Virus record (IMG/VR): IMGVR_UViG_3300020578_002891
Span: 1-20,146 of that record
DNA length: 20,146 nucleotides
Strand: one strand, 5' to 3'
Source: a virus
Shown here: piece by piece, positions 7,779 to 14,521 of the stretch
How positions within the stretch are numbered: position 1 is the stretch's first letter
Layout: every line of letters starts with the position of its first letter
Notes under the pieces: model-generated
Seen by the model: only the letters and a program-made list of their open reading frames with translations
Told to the model about the DNA's origin: nothing
Databases searched by the model: none
Position numbers and translations under genes: made by a program

Positions 7779-8027
7779 TTGCAAAAGCGTACTCGCAGCA
7801 TTCTTGATGAACTGGCACACATGCCTGTCAATAAAGACAGAGAAAATCTTGTGGAAAGTCGTGCGAGTCATGTTATACAAGGTGCTATTAATTTAATTAA
7901 CTACATCAAAGAGAACTATGATTCCGAGCAAGCGGATGAGCTAGAACGTAGATTATTGAATAGTATTAGAGCACAAGATCCTGCAAAATTCGCTCGAGGT
8001 GTAAGGAGATTCCGTAATGAAAATTAA
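7779..8027 (+). CDS. Conserved-type hypothetical protein, TTG start
   Basis: A TTG start is chosen because GGAG (7769-7772) lies 6 bases upstream and an in-frame stop at 7773-7775 rules out anything longer; the first in-frame ATG (7821) would remove the RTRSILDEL segment. The 82-residue protein is charged and helical (NLINYIKENYDSEQADELERR). It resembles, from memory, a small protein common in T4-like cyanophages starting QKRTRSILEEL. First gene after a late promoter; the next gene overlaps it. Function unknown. Confidence 0.7.
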   Translation: MQKRTRSILDELAHMPVNKDRENLVESRASHVIQGAINLINYIKENYDSEQADELERRLLNSIRAQDPAKFARGVRRFRNEN

Positions 8028-8547
8028 TGATATTGTTCAAGAAGGTTTTGTGTCCAGTTTTGCCAAAGCGTTGTTGCCTCAAAATTTACAATCGGTTATA
8101 AAAACTGCCAAATCCTCTAAGGAACCAAGTGAAAACGAATTGGCTCAAGCAGCCTACGAAAAGTTTGGAAAGTACCCGGATTACGACGAAAAAAAAGCTC
8201 AGGAATTATTGGCAAGAACAACTGATCCTGCTAGAAGACAAAAAATTCAGGACCTATTAGGCAGAATGAGTTGGTTACGAGATCAACAAAAAATCAAACA
8301 AAAAGCTGAATTAAAGCAACAGCTTCGTAATAGACCTCCGGCACCGACGCCAACATCCCCTTCTGTAGTAAGTCCTCTGCATCCCGATGTACAAGTGGTA
8401 AACTCGGGTGTCAATGCAATTTTGAGGTATAGAGGACGAGATTACGAGCGAGACGAATACACAGGATCATGGTCTCCGGTTGGTGGAAAGAAACCAGCTT
8501 CCCCGGGAATCAATAGTCTTTTAAATTCTGAGCTGGCGAAATTATGA
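8017..8547 (+). CDS. Hypothetical protein, probably late
   Basis: A strong AAGGAG (8003-8008) precedes the ATG at 8017. Residues 1-100 are helical and charged (DPARRQKIQDLLGRMSWLRD). A Pro-rich linker (about 107-120) leads to a short C-terminal module, ILRYRGRDYERDEYTGSWSP, that looks like a small beta unit. No enzyme motif. Its place after a late promoter suggests a virion or assembly protein, but this is only context. Confidence 0.6.
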   Translation: MKINDIVQEGFVSSFAKALLPQNLQSVIKTAKSSKEPSENELAQAAYEKFGKYPDYDEKKAQELLARTTDPARRQKIQDLLGRMSWLRDQQKIKQKAELKQQLRNRPPAPTPTSPSVVSPLHPDVQVVNSGVNAILRYRGRDYERDEYTGSWSPVGGKKPASPGINSLLNSELAKL

Positions 8548-9383
8548 TGAAACTCATTGAAGGCGGCAATGTTTTTAAACAGGCTGACAAAACTCCTTTA
8601 ACAAGACGCATATTAACTAGCGAAATACCTGGCACAATTGCTTGGTTAGAACAAATCACTGGGTTGGATTTTACTTTAGATCGAGATGAGGAACATGTGC
8701 CTATTAAATGGTTAGGCACAACTGGTCGTAAAAAAGGCACGGAAGCGGAACCAGGATCGTCGGGAGATCTGGATTTATCCGTTGACGAAACTCAAATCAG
8801 CAAAGAAGAATTAATATCAAAATTAGCAGCGTGGTGTAGACAGCAAGGAATACCTGATGAGCAAATTTCTAATACCGCAAAAGATAAAACAAATTGGATA
8901 GAAAAATCCGGAGACAATGTGCATTTTAAGACTCCGGTTAATGGTAATCTAGATTCTGGATTTGCACAAACAGATTTCATGTTTAGCGGTGATCCAGTTT
9001 GGCAACAATTTGCCATGCGTGGCGGAAGAGAAGGTAGCCAGTTTACCGGAGAGAGTCGAGCTATATTGTTAGCAAGTATTGTTAGCGTACTACATCCAGG
9101 ATTGAAATACAGTTACAAACATGGGTTGGTTGATCGTGCTACAAATACCACAATAGAAAACGGCAAAAATCCTGCCACTATCAGCAAGCTGACAGGAATT
9201 CCTGTTGCGAAATTAAACACAGCCGATGACATACTAGATGCAGTTAGTAAAAGGCCCAATTACAATCAGCTGGTAGCAGCAGCCAGGGAAACACTGGCCA
9301 AGAGCGATATTCAGTTGCCCGAAGCAGCGCCTATGCCAGGTACAGCAGCTTGGTTTAGAGAAACAGCAAACAAGATTGTATAA
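8544..9383 (+). CDS. Predicted nucleotidyltransferase (polymerase-beta fold)
   Basis: The 279-residue protein has WLGTTG (56-61) and, after a loop, GSSGDLDLSVD (71-81), giving the D75-x-D77 pair, and then a strand AQTDFMFSG with D144 as the likely third carboxylate. This is the hG[GS]...Dh[DE]h...h[DE]h arrangement of polymerase-beta-type nucleotidyltransferases, though the loop before the D-x-D is longer than usual. The substrate (tRNA, other RNA, DNA end, protein or antibiotic-like) cannot be told. The start overlaps the previous stop, and its stop overlaps the ligase-like gene by one base, so the two are tightly coupled and late. Confidence is in the family, not the substrate. Confidence 0.6.
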   Translation: MMKLIEGGNVFKQADKTPLTRRILTSEIPGTIAWLEQITGLDFTLDRDEEHVPIKWLGTTGRKKGTEAEPGSSGDLDLSVDETQISKEELISKLAAWCRQQGIPDEQISNTAKDKTNWIEKSGDNVHFKTPVNGNLDSGFAQTDFMFSGDPVWQQFAMRGGREGSQFTGESRAILLASIVSVLHPGLKYSYKHGLVDRATNTTIENGKNPATISKLTGIPVAKLNTADDILDAVSKRPNYNQLVAAARETLAKSDIQLPEAAPMPGTAAWFRETANKIV

Positions 9384-10477
9384 TGCTATTAGAATTCATA
9401 ACCACAATTACCGAAGGCATACGCACACCGCACCCGGAGGATTTTATTCTCAATGGTAGTCAAGCAGCATCGGACGCTATTGCGGGCATGCTATCTGCAG
9501 TTTCAAATCCTTCAATCGTCAGCATCAAATGGGACGGAAGTCCGGCAATCATATTTGGACGTAGACCCGCCGATGGGATATTCACAATGAACTACAAAGA
9601 ATACATAGGCATTCCTGGCGGCCAGGTAACATCTAGTACAGAATTATTAAACTTTTTTGCCCAGCAAGGAAAAAACATGGATGTTGGACAGAAATTAGCT
9701 AGTATGTTTGATGCAGTGGCCAGTATAGTACCTGGAAACTTTCAAGGATTTGTACAAGGCGATGTTATGTGGACCGAACCAGTTCCTGAACAACAAAGTT
9801 ATTTTGTATTTCAGGCTAATCCATATGGTGTTACCTATAAAGTAAAATCTAATAGCCAAGTTGGTCGAGAAATCAAAGGAAGACCTTTTGGTTTAGCAGT
9901 ACATACTTACGGCACTGATGTAGAAAAAACCAGTAAAGGCACTGAATTACAGAATAAAACATCACTACAAGGACTTGGTGGTCTTGGCGGCACTAATCAA
10001 AATATTACCATATTAACAGGCAATATGGGTAATAAATTTAGGTTAAAAGAACCTGTCCAACAGACTCGAGCAGCTAGAGCAGCAGTGCAAAATTTTGCAG
10101 CATCAAACGGAGATTCTTTTTTAGGTAGTCTAACTCAATCTACAGTAAGCAAACTACAAACTTATTATAATAGAAAATACACAGGACAAGCAGTTGATGC
10201 CAACTGGCTGCAAAACAATCTTACTGCACCACAATTCAAACTTGTAGCGGCAGAAGAAAATCGTCCAATAATGGAAGCCATGGACACAGCCTATGTGGCA
10301 ATTTATAACCTAAAATTAGCAATACTACAGCAGTTAGAGCCACAAGTTGGCGGCGTAGAGCAGTATGTGGGCGATGTACCCAAAGGTGAGGGTTTTGTGA
10401 TTAATACACCCAGCGGCTTTATCAAACTGGTAAATCGTGGTGTATTTTCTACTGCAAATGTGCAAGGAAGATTGTGA
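9383..10477 (+). CDS. Predicted ATP-dependent DNA/RNA ligase-like protein
   Basis: Residues 47-54 read VSIKWDGSP, matching the covalent-nucleotidyltransferase motif I K-x-D-G with K49 as the candidate AMP-accepting lysine. GFVQGDVMW (122-130) fits motif III, and EGFVI (336-340) followed by FIKLVN (K348) fits motifs IV and V of RNA/DNA ligases. The middle region (about 180-230) is Gly/Thr/Asn rich and unfamiliar. The spacing between motifs III and IV is large, so this is a divergent member. At 364 residues it is close to T4 RNA ligases. It is the last gene of a late operon, right after a predicted nucleotidyltransferase; joint action on RNA or DNA ends is an inference. Confidence 0.6.
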   Translation: MLLEFITTITEGIRTPHPEDFILNGSQAASDAIAGMLSAVSNPSIVSIKWDGSPAIIFGRRPADGIFTMNYKEYIGIPGGQVTSSTELLNFFAQQGKNMDVGQKLASMFDAVASIVPGNFQGFVQGDVMWTEPVPEQQSYFVFQANPYGVTYKVKSNSQVGREIKGRPFGLAVHTYGTDVEKTSKGTELQNKTSLQGLGGLGGTNQNITILTGNMGNKFRLKEPVQQTRAARAAVQNFAASNGDSFLGSLTQSTVSKLQTYYNRKYTGQAVDANWLQNNLTAPQFKLVAAEENRPIMEAMDTAYVAIYNLKLAILQQLEPQVGGVEQYVGDVPKGEGFVINTPSGFIKLVNRGVFSTANVQGRL

Positions 10478-10492
10478 TTTTTTCCAAACCTG

Positions 10493-10502
10493 CATAAATA
10501 TT
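10493..10502 (+). promoter_or_regulatory. T4-type late promoter
   Basis: CATAAATATT is identical over 10 bases to the element at 11045-11054 and fits NATAAATA. It is followed by a possible leader hairpin (ATTTGC 10500-10505 with GCAAAT 10519-10524) and by AAGGAG (10529-10534) seven bases before the ATG at 10542. Confidence 0.75.
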
Positions 10503-10541
10503 TGCATGCGCTAACGACGCAAATGTTTAAGGAGAAATAAC

Positions 10542-10991
10542 ATGGCAATTGGAGTAACAAGAGTAAGCGGCGACAGTCAAATCGTAACCAATGTAGGTGA
10601 CGGTACAAGTAAAAATGCAAACGCCGTAATTATCAACACTGGTATCAACAGCCCAATTCAGGCTTTTAAGATTACCACACTAGGTGTTACAGCTAACCTA
10701 GCAAATGAACTAAAAGGACCAAGTGGTGCAGGTTTAGATCCAGCAGTTCACACACTATTAAAAACTATTAGTTCAAACGCAACTGTTTTAGCATATCAAG
10801 TTGATGCTAATGGTGCAACTGCACAACTCAGTGTTATCGCCGAGCGTAGTGGCTGGAGTGCATCAGACATGCAAACTGTTATCCGTACATTGAGCCACGA
10901 CGGCACCCCAGGTGCCAACATTGGTGCATACGGTAATGTGTTCCCTGCACTAGCAGTAGTAACAACCTCAAGCGGTATCAAGATTGCTTAA
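10542..10991 (+). CDS. Stand-alone highly expressed late protein, unknown
   Basis: A 149-residue protein starting MAIGVTRVSG, rich in Ala, Thr, Val and Gly with few charges and no cysteine, typical of a beta-rich virion protein. It has its own late promoter, an optimal Shine-Dalgarno and its own terminator, so it is transcribed alone and probably abundantly. VLAY (82-85) and QTVIRTL (111-117) align with VLAY (64-67) and QTAIQAI (92-98) of the next cassette, with almost the same spacing, suggesting distant paralogy. A capsid, decoration or tail role is guessed from expression only. Confidence 0.7.
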   Translation: MAIGVTRVSGDSQIVTNVGDGTSKNANAVIINTGINSPIQAFKITTLGVTANLANELKGPSGAGLDPAVHTLLKTISSNATVLAYQVDANGATAQLSVIAERSGWSASDMQTVIRTLSHDGTPGANIGAYGNVFPALAVVTTSSGIKIA

Positions 10992-11007
10992 TTGATCTTA
11001 TACTAAT

Positions 11008-11036
11008 AAAAAAAGCAGCCGAGGCTGCTTTTTTTT
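11008..11036 (+). terminator. Intrinsic terminator
   Basis: AAAAGCAGC, loop CGAG, GCTGCTTTT and a further T-run: a stem of about 8-9 bp with a U-tract, 17 bases after the stop at 10991. It ends the first MAIG cassette. Confidence 0.9.
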
Positions 11037-11044
11037 ATGACCGC

Positions 11045-11054
11045 CATAAATATT
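11045..11054 (+). promoter_or_regulatory. T4-type late promoter
   Basis: CATAAATATT starts nine bases after the previous terminator. TTTAGGAGAAACAAA then precedes the ATG at 11087 (AGGAG at about 11075-11079), mirroring the layout upstream of 10542. Confidence 0.75.
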
Positions 11055-11086
11055 GTTAGCGAAAGCAAAATTTTAGGAGAAACAAA

Positions 11087-11452
11087 ATGGCAATTGGTCT
11101 TGATCGTAGCGCAGGCTACAATTATGCAGGTTTAACAGGTGTATTGAATGGTATTGTACACACCGAAGTAGGACAAAGTGTAGTGTTTTATGTTGTAGCA
11201 GCAGGCGTCAATTTGAGTGCAGAAGATGACGCAGCCAACGAAGCATTTGAAGCAATTATTCAGGTGTTCCCACCAGTGTTGGCATATTTTGCACATGCAA
11301 CATCAGGTGTAATTAGTCTATGCTGCGACGGTGTGAATGCACCAGCTGCAAGCGTATTACAAACTGCAATCCAGGCAATTGGAACTAAAAAAGGTTCTGT
11401 GAACCTAGGCAGTGCAACAGTCACAGATGGTACAAGTTTTGTTGTTAGTTAA
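11087..11452 (+). CDS. Second stand-alone late MAIG protein, unknown
   Basis: A 121-residue protein starting MAIGLDRSAG. It is hydrophobic and acidic, with a helical centre (EAFEAIIQVFPPVLAYFAH) and a C-terminal Val/Thr-rich strand region; a CC pair occurs at 79-80. Promoter, ribosome binding site and terminator are its own. Its VLAY...QTAIQAI segment matches the first cassette's protein. No family is recognised. An abundant virion or virion-assembly protein is the most natural reading, but nothing proves it. Confidence 0.7.
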   Translation: MAIGLDRSAGYNYAGLTGVLNGIVHTEVGQSVVFYVVAAGVNLSAEDDAANEAFEAIIQVFPPVLAYFAHATSGVISLCCDGVNAPAASVLQTAIQAIGTKKGSVNLGSATVTDGTSFVVS

Positions 11453-11474
11453 TAACTAATAAAACAAAAAAAAC

Positions 11475-11502
11475 AAAGGCAGACATAATTCTGCCTTTTT
11501 TA
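11475..11502 (+). terminator. Intrinsic terminator
   Basis: AAAGGCAG (11475-11482), loop ACATAATT, CTGCCTTT (11491-11498) and a run of T: an 8-bp stem with U-tract, 22 bases after the stop at 11452. Confidence 0.9.
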
Positions 11503-11505
11503 TTC

Positions 11506-11513
11506 TATAAATA
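11506..11513 (+). promoter_or_regulatory. T4-type late promoter, exact TATAAATA
   Basis: TATAAATA is a perfect match to the T4 late consensus and directly follows a terminator. The ATG of the next gene is only five bases beyond it (11519), so transcription should begin at or just inside that gene. Confidence 0.75.
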
Positions 11514-11518
11514 TCTGT

Positions 11519-11953
11519 ATGTATTTTTACACCGGCGTAACACTAGTTGATATAACCGCAACAGGCGTAATAAGGCATATCAACGAAAACAAACTCAAAA
11601 GAAATCAACAACGCAATTGGGAAACTGTGCTGCAATGCATAGGTATTAAAGCTCAGCCGCAATACATTGATGGCCCATATGTGAGAGATTTAGAAGTAGA
11701 TGAAACATCATACTTCCCAGATATATATTTTGGTAATCAACGCTGTTGGATTTTTAGTTTTGGTGTAGAATATGAAGATGTGTTTCTAAAGGATGGGGAT
11801 CAAGTAGGTGCATTAGATGAAGCATTTAGTAGAGTTCCTATTATATGTGGTTTACAAGAAACAGCTAGATTTATGTTACCAATATTTTATCCTTTTGGCG
11901 CAATAAAAAACATATATTTTATAAAAGGTAGAATTAACTTAAATACTGTTTAA
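11519..11953 (+). CDS. Conserved-type hypothetical protein, possibly leaderless
   Basis: A 144-residue protein starting MYFYTGVTLVDITATGV, with NQQRNWETVLQ at 33-43. From memory this resembles a hypothetical protein carried by many T4-like marine phages next to virion genes. No ribosome binding site precedes the ATG, and the late promoter is so close that the mRNA would be nearly leaderless; no later start would keep the conserved front. Acidic, with aromatic strands (YFPDIYFGNQRCWIFSF). Function unknown. Confidence 0.7.
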   Translation: MYFYTGVTLVDITATGVIRHINENKLKRNQQRNWETVLQCIGIKAQPQYIDGPYVRDLEVDETSYFPDIYFGNQRCWIFSFGVEYEDVFLKDGDQVGALDEAFSRVPIICGLQETARFMLPIFYPFGAIKNIYFIKGRINLNTV

Positions 11954-11981
11954 ACACAGGCATCATTAAGGCACCTCGTTC

Positions 11982-12119
11982 ATGGCACACAATCTAGGCA
12001 ACAGTACAGAACCCTCTAACCCAATTGGAATGATAAAATGGCAGCAAGTGAAAGAGCAAGCCTTGAAGCGCATGTGGATTTATGTGCTGAAAGATATAAG
12101 GCTTTGGAAGATAAATTAG
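11982..12119 (+). CDS. Doubtful small ORF, 45 residues
   Basis: ATG at 11982 with AAGG (11968-11971) ten bases upstream; product starts MAHNLGNSTEPSNPIG. It overlaps the next gene by 82 bases in another frame. It could be a leader peptide coupling translation to the gene at 12038, or simply chance. It is the only coding candidate in the 84-base gap after 11953. Confidence 0.2.
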   Translation: MAHNLGNSTEPSNPIGMIKWQQVKEQALKRMWIYVLKDIRLWKIN

Positions 12120-12304
12120 ATAGATTAGAAGAACGTATGCACACAATGGAAGAACATATTGTAATCATACGTACGAAAATATCAGAATCGGCAGCTGAGG
12201 CTACAAGTAAAAGTAGCGGGCAGTTGGTTACTGTAGGTACAGCATTTGGCGTAGCAATGCTTACTGGCTTAATTATGGTCATGGTACAACTTATTCTAAA
12301 ATAA
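12038..12304 (+). CDS. Small coiled-coil membrane protein (XhlA-like architecture)
   Basis: 88 residues: an N-terminal charged helix with heptads (YKALEDKLDRLEERMHTMEE, about 20-39), a short linker, and one C-terminal hydrophobic segment at about 66-87. That makes it a tail-anchored inner-membrane protein. The plan is like phage XhlA/haemolysin-type lysis proteins and some holin-associated proteins; a similar small protein is, from memory, found in cyanophages. An in-frame stop (12017-12019) prevents a longer N-terminus. A lysis role is only a suggestion; no endolysin is visible nearby. Confidence 0.65.
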   Translation: MAASERASLEAHVDLCAERYKALEDKLDRLEERMHTMEEHIVIIRTKISESAAEATSKSSGQLVTVGTAFGVAMLTGLIMVMVQLILK

Positions 12305-12306
12305 AA

Positions 12307-12519
12307 ATGAAGATAGTAGAACTTGTAAATAAAATAAGATTATCAATCACTAACGAAGAAGCTGATGTATTAGGGAAATTTGAAGGCACAGAGAAAATAG
12401 CTAGAGAAGATTTATCACCTAGACAATTAACCGTTGCAAATCATTTAGTAATCAAGGATGTTTTATTTAGAAAAAACGAAGATGGCAAAATCTACTACAA
12501 ACAAAAAATTGGAGTTTAG
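12307..12519 (+). CDS. Small hypothetical protein, 70 residues
   Basis: Starts two bases after the previous stop. The product is MKIVELVNKIRLSITNEE... ending KIYYKQKIGV, mostly helical and then two short strands, suggestive of a small winged-helix-like unit but with no proven family. The 3' end overlaps the next gene. Function unknown. Confidence 0.65.
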   Translation: MKIVELVNKIRLSITNEEADVLGKFEGTEKIAREDLSPRQLTVANHLVIKDVLFRKNEDGKIYYKQKIGV

Positions 12520-12997
12520 TCAGGCACAAGCGACATTTGCAACAGTAGGCATAAAATACATAAAAGAATGGACAAATAAACAACTTAGAACATATGTCAA
12601 TGAACCCGTAGTTATACCTGTTGGTAGCTACGGGTTTTTAGTGGGTCCATACCATATTAAAGGTAGGCACTCTAGCTGTTGGGCAGTTGAACAGCAAGAT
12701 GGGAAAGTTATACATAATTTTACATCCAAAATTAATGCTATACTATACTGCCTAAAAGCCATGAAAAATTATAATGCAGCAGCAGAACTACTAGAACTAG
12801 ACAGACAGCTGGGAAAATTCGATAGAGATATAGATTTTTATGAGCACACTATTAGGCACACTAAAAACAAGTTCAAAGTGGAAACTGCCTTAAATAGATG
12901 TGCTGATGCACGAATGCAGCGCCGATCTGTTTCAAACATTTTGAAAAAAACTTTAATTTTGGCTAAATACTTAAAATTTGGGAACACACCACTATGA
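12482..12997 (+). CDS. Hypothetical protein, probably phage-specific
   Basis: I choose ATG 12482 (MAKSTTNKKLEF) rather than the upstream in-frame codon at 12458, because the longer form would use codons deep inside the previous gene. About 171 residues: a central strand segment (VIPVGSYGFLVGPYHIKG) followed by a charged helical half (LLELDRQLGKFDRDIDFYEH). No enzyme motif is recognised. The stop overlaps the next gene as ATGA. Confidence 0.65.
   Translation: MAKSTTNKKLEFSQAQATFATVGIKYIKEWTNKQLRTYVNEPVVIPVGSYGFLVGPYHIKGRHSSCWAVEQQDGKVIHNFTSKINAILYCLKAMKNYNAAAELLELDRQLGKFDRDIDFYEHTIRHTKNKFKVETALNRCADARMQRRSVSNILKKTLILAKYLKFGNTPL
12963..12970 (+). promoter_or_regulatory. Weak late-promoter-like element
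   Basis: CTAAATAC, 23 bases before the ATG at 12994, shares GCTAAATAC with the element before the tailspike (17247-17255). It lies inside coding sequence (LAKY), so chance is possible. Confidence 0.3.
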
Positions 12998-13683
12998 GAT
13001 TAAATGAAATGGGCGTTAAGCCTTCCGCAAAAAAAATCAACAAAGTAATGGAAAGCCGCTTTGGCGTCAAGATCGATTATGACAACTTAAACTTTCCTAA
13101 AGCTTATGTGCTAGCTCAAGGTTTAACTGAAAATCTTGAAAAAATCAAGCACAGTCATGGAGTTCATGTAGCAGAAAAAAATCCTAAGTATATGGAACTG
13201 CTAATGGTTCGTGAAGGCCTACATCACTGGATGGTTGAAAATAGACAACAATTAGTCATGGAAAGCGAAATGGGCAAGAGCCAAGCTATTTTAGCTGCCA
13301 AGGACATGGTTGATAGTATTCAAGACATGCTAGAAGAAGTAAGCAAAATGCAAAACGAACAGATGCCTGCTTTACTAGACACTATCCGTGACCAAATTGG
13401 TATGGAGCAAGCTGAAACATTTAAAGGTTCAGTAGAGCCACTTTTAGCCAATATGACTCAACAATTAAGCGCGGCCAGAGGCACTGCCGACGATGCAGCT
13501 CGTGCATTAGCAGGCGAACAAGTTGCAGCTCCAATGGGTATGAGCGGTGCTCCTGCTATGGCACCAGGTGGTATGCCAGGACCGATGCCACCAGCTGATA
13601 TGACCAGTGACATGGATACAGACAGCTTTGCAGCTACAGATGCAGCTGCCGGTCCTAATGCAGTAGGTAGAGAGAAGCGTTAA
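12994..13683 (+). CDS. Probable virion/assembly protein with Met/Pro-rich tail
   Basis: 229 residues. The first about 165 are almost wholly helical and charged, including VDSIQDMLEEVSKMQNEQMP. The tail (about 175-225) is low complexity, rich in Met, Pro, Gly and Ala (APMGMSGAPAMAPGGMPGPM). A long helical body with a disordered tail is seen in scaffold and core proteins, but no family is identified. It is coupled to its neighbours by overlaps at both ends. Confidence 0.65.
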   Translation: MRLNEMGVKPSAKKINKVMESRFGVKIDYDNLNFPKAYVLAQGLTENLEKIKHSHGVHVAEKNPKYMELLMVREGLHHWMVENRQQLVMESEMGKSQAILAAKDMVDSIQDMLEEVSKMQNEQMPALLDTIRDQIGMEQAETFKGSVEPLLANMTQQLSAARGTADDAARALAGEQVAAPMGMSGAPAMAPGGMPGPMPPADMTSDMDTDSFAATDAAAGPNAVGREKR

Positions 13684-14111
13684 TGCGTGTTGCAGAAGTA
13701 ATCGTTGAGAATCAAGCTGTAGATCGGTATCTTGACGAAGTTCTTGAAGACGAAGCTGATGGGCGTGGTGATGCAAACTTGATGACCACGCTGGAGTTTC
13801 TACGCAACAGAGCACACGATACTCACATCCAACCAAGAATAAGAGTTGATAGTTTAATTAACTTAGTGCAAGGAACAGGCGAAACTCAATTTAATCTAGA
13901 AAATCTATTAGACGCTTACAAAGGAAATCCGGATATAAAAAATTTAATAAAAGATATCAAGGATGATTCAAGTGGCGTAAAATATGTTTACCTCCAACCA
14001 TTTCAAGATGATACAGATATGCCCGCAGAAATTGGACAGAAAATCCCACAAACCGCACCAGAACGCACTGTAGATTCAATGGCCAAATCGGCACTTGCAA
14101 AAAGATCTTAA
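13683..14111 (+). CDS. Hypothetical protein, probably virion-related
   Basis: 142 residues, acidic and helical at the front (VDRYLDEVLEDEADG), with a central DSLINLVQGTGE segment and a Pro-rich end. The ATG shares its A with the preceding stop codon, so it is co-translated with the Met/Pro-rich protein and probably acts with it. No domain recognised. Its last bases contain the -35 box of the iscU promoter. Confidence 0.65.
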   Translation: MRVAEVIVENQAVDRYLDEVLEDEADGRGDANLMTTLEFLRNRAHDTHIQPRIRVDSLINLVQGTGETQFNLENLLDAYKGNPDIKNLIKDIKDDSSGVKYVYLQPFQDDTDMPAEIGQKIPQTAPERTVDSMAKSALAKRS

Positions 14112-14123
14112 TTAATCTATAAT
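14095..14123 (+). promoter_or_regulatory. Sigma70-type promoter before iscU
   Basis: TTGCAA (14095-14100), a 17-bp spacer, and a perfect TATAAT (14118-14123), followed by AAGGAG (14130-14135) and the ATG at 14144. Spacing and -10 box are ideal for host RNA polymerase, unlike the late elements elsewhere in the window, suggesting early or host-like expression of iscU and the genes after it. Confidence 0.65.
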
Positions 14124-14143
14124 TACTTCAAGGAGAAATACTT

Positions 14144-14521
14144 ATGTCTTATTCGGCACAGGTAGTGGATCACTACGAAAATCCACGTAATGTTGGAAAA
14201 CTGGATAAAAATGATCCTCAAGTAGGTACAGGACTAGTAGGAGCTCCAGCCTGCGGCGATGTACTTCAGCTTCAAATAAAAGTAGAGCAAGGAATGATAA
14301 CAGATGCGAAGTTTAAAACTTATGGCTGCGGTTCAGCGATTGCGAGTTCGTCGTTGATATCTGAGTGGGTCAAAGGCAAAACTCTCGAAGAAGCTGAGCA
14401 AATTAAGAATACACAAATTGCCGAAGAACTGGCATTACCGCCGGTTAAAATACATTGTTCAATACTAGCCGAAGATGCAATAAAAGCAGCATTAAACGAT
14501 TATAAAAATAAAAATGCTTAA
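14144..14521 (+). CDS. iscU: IscU-type Fe-S cluster assembly scaffold
   Basis: Scaffold on which [2Fe-2S]/[4Fe-4S] clusters are built before delivery to apo-proteins. The conserved ligands are present: C37 and D39 in PACGD, C62 in YGCGSAIASSS, H104 and C105 in IHCS, at nearly the E. coli positions. LPPVK (98-102), the motif bound by the HscA chaperone, is intact. Length 125 against about 128 in E. coli, so it is a full-length working form. No cysteine desulfurase, HscA/B or ferredoxin is in the window, so it would rely on host partners. It overlaps the radical SAM gene by 8 bp. Confidence 0.95.
   Translation: MSYSAQVVDHYENPRNVGKLDKNDPQVGTGLVGAPACGDVLQLQIKVEQGMITDAKFKTYGCGSAIASSSLISEWVKGKTLEEAEQIKNTQIAEELALPPVKIHCSILAEDAIKAALNDYKNKNA

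Noticed and set aside
11982-12119. Programmed -1 frameshift joining the small ORF at 11982 to the gene at 12038
   Set aside because: ATAAAATGG gives only a weak slippery site, there is no clear downstream structure, and the gene at 12038 has its own ATG.
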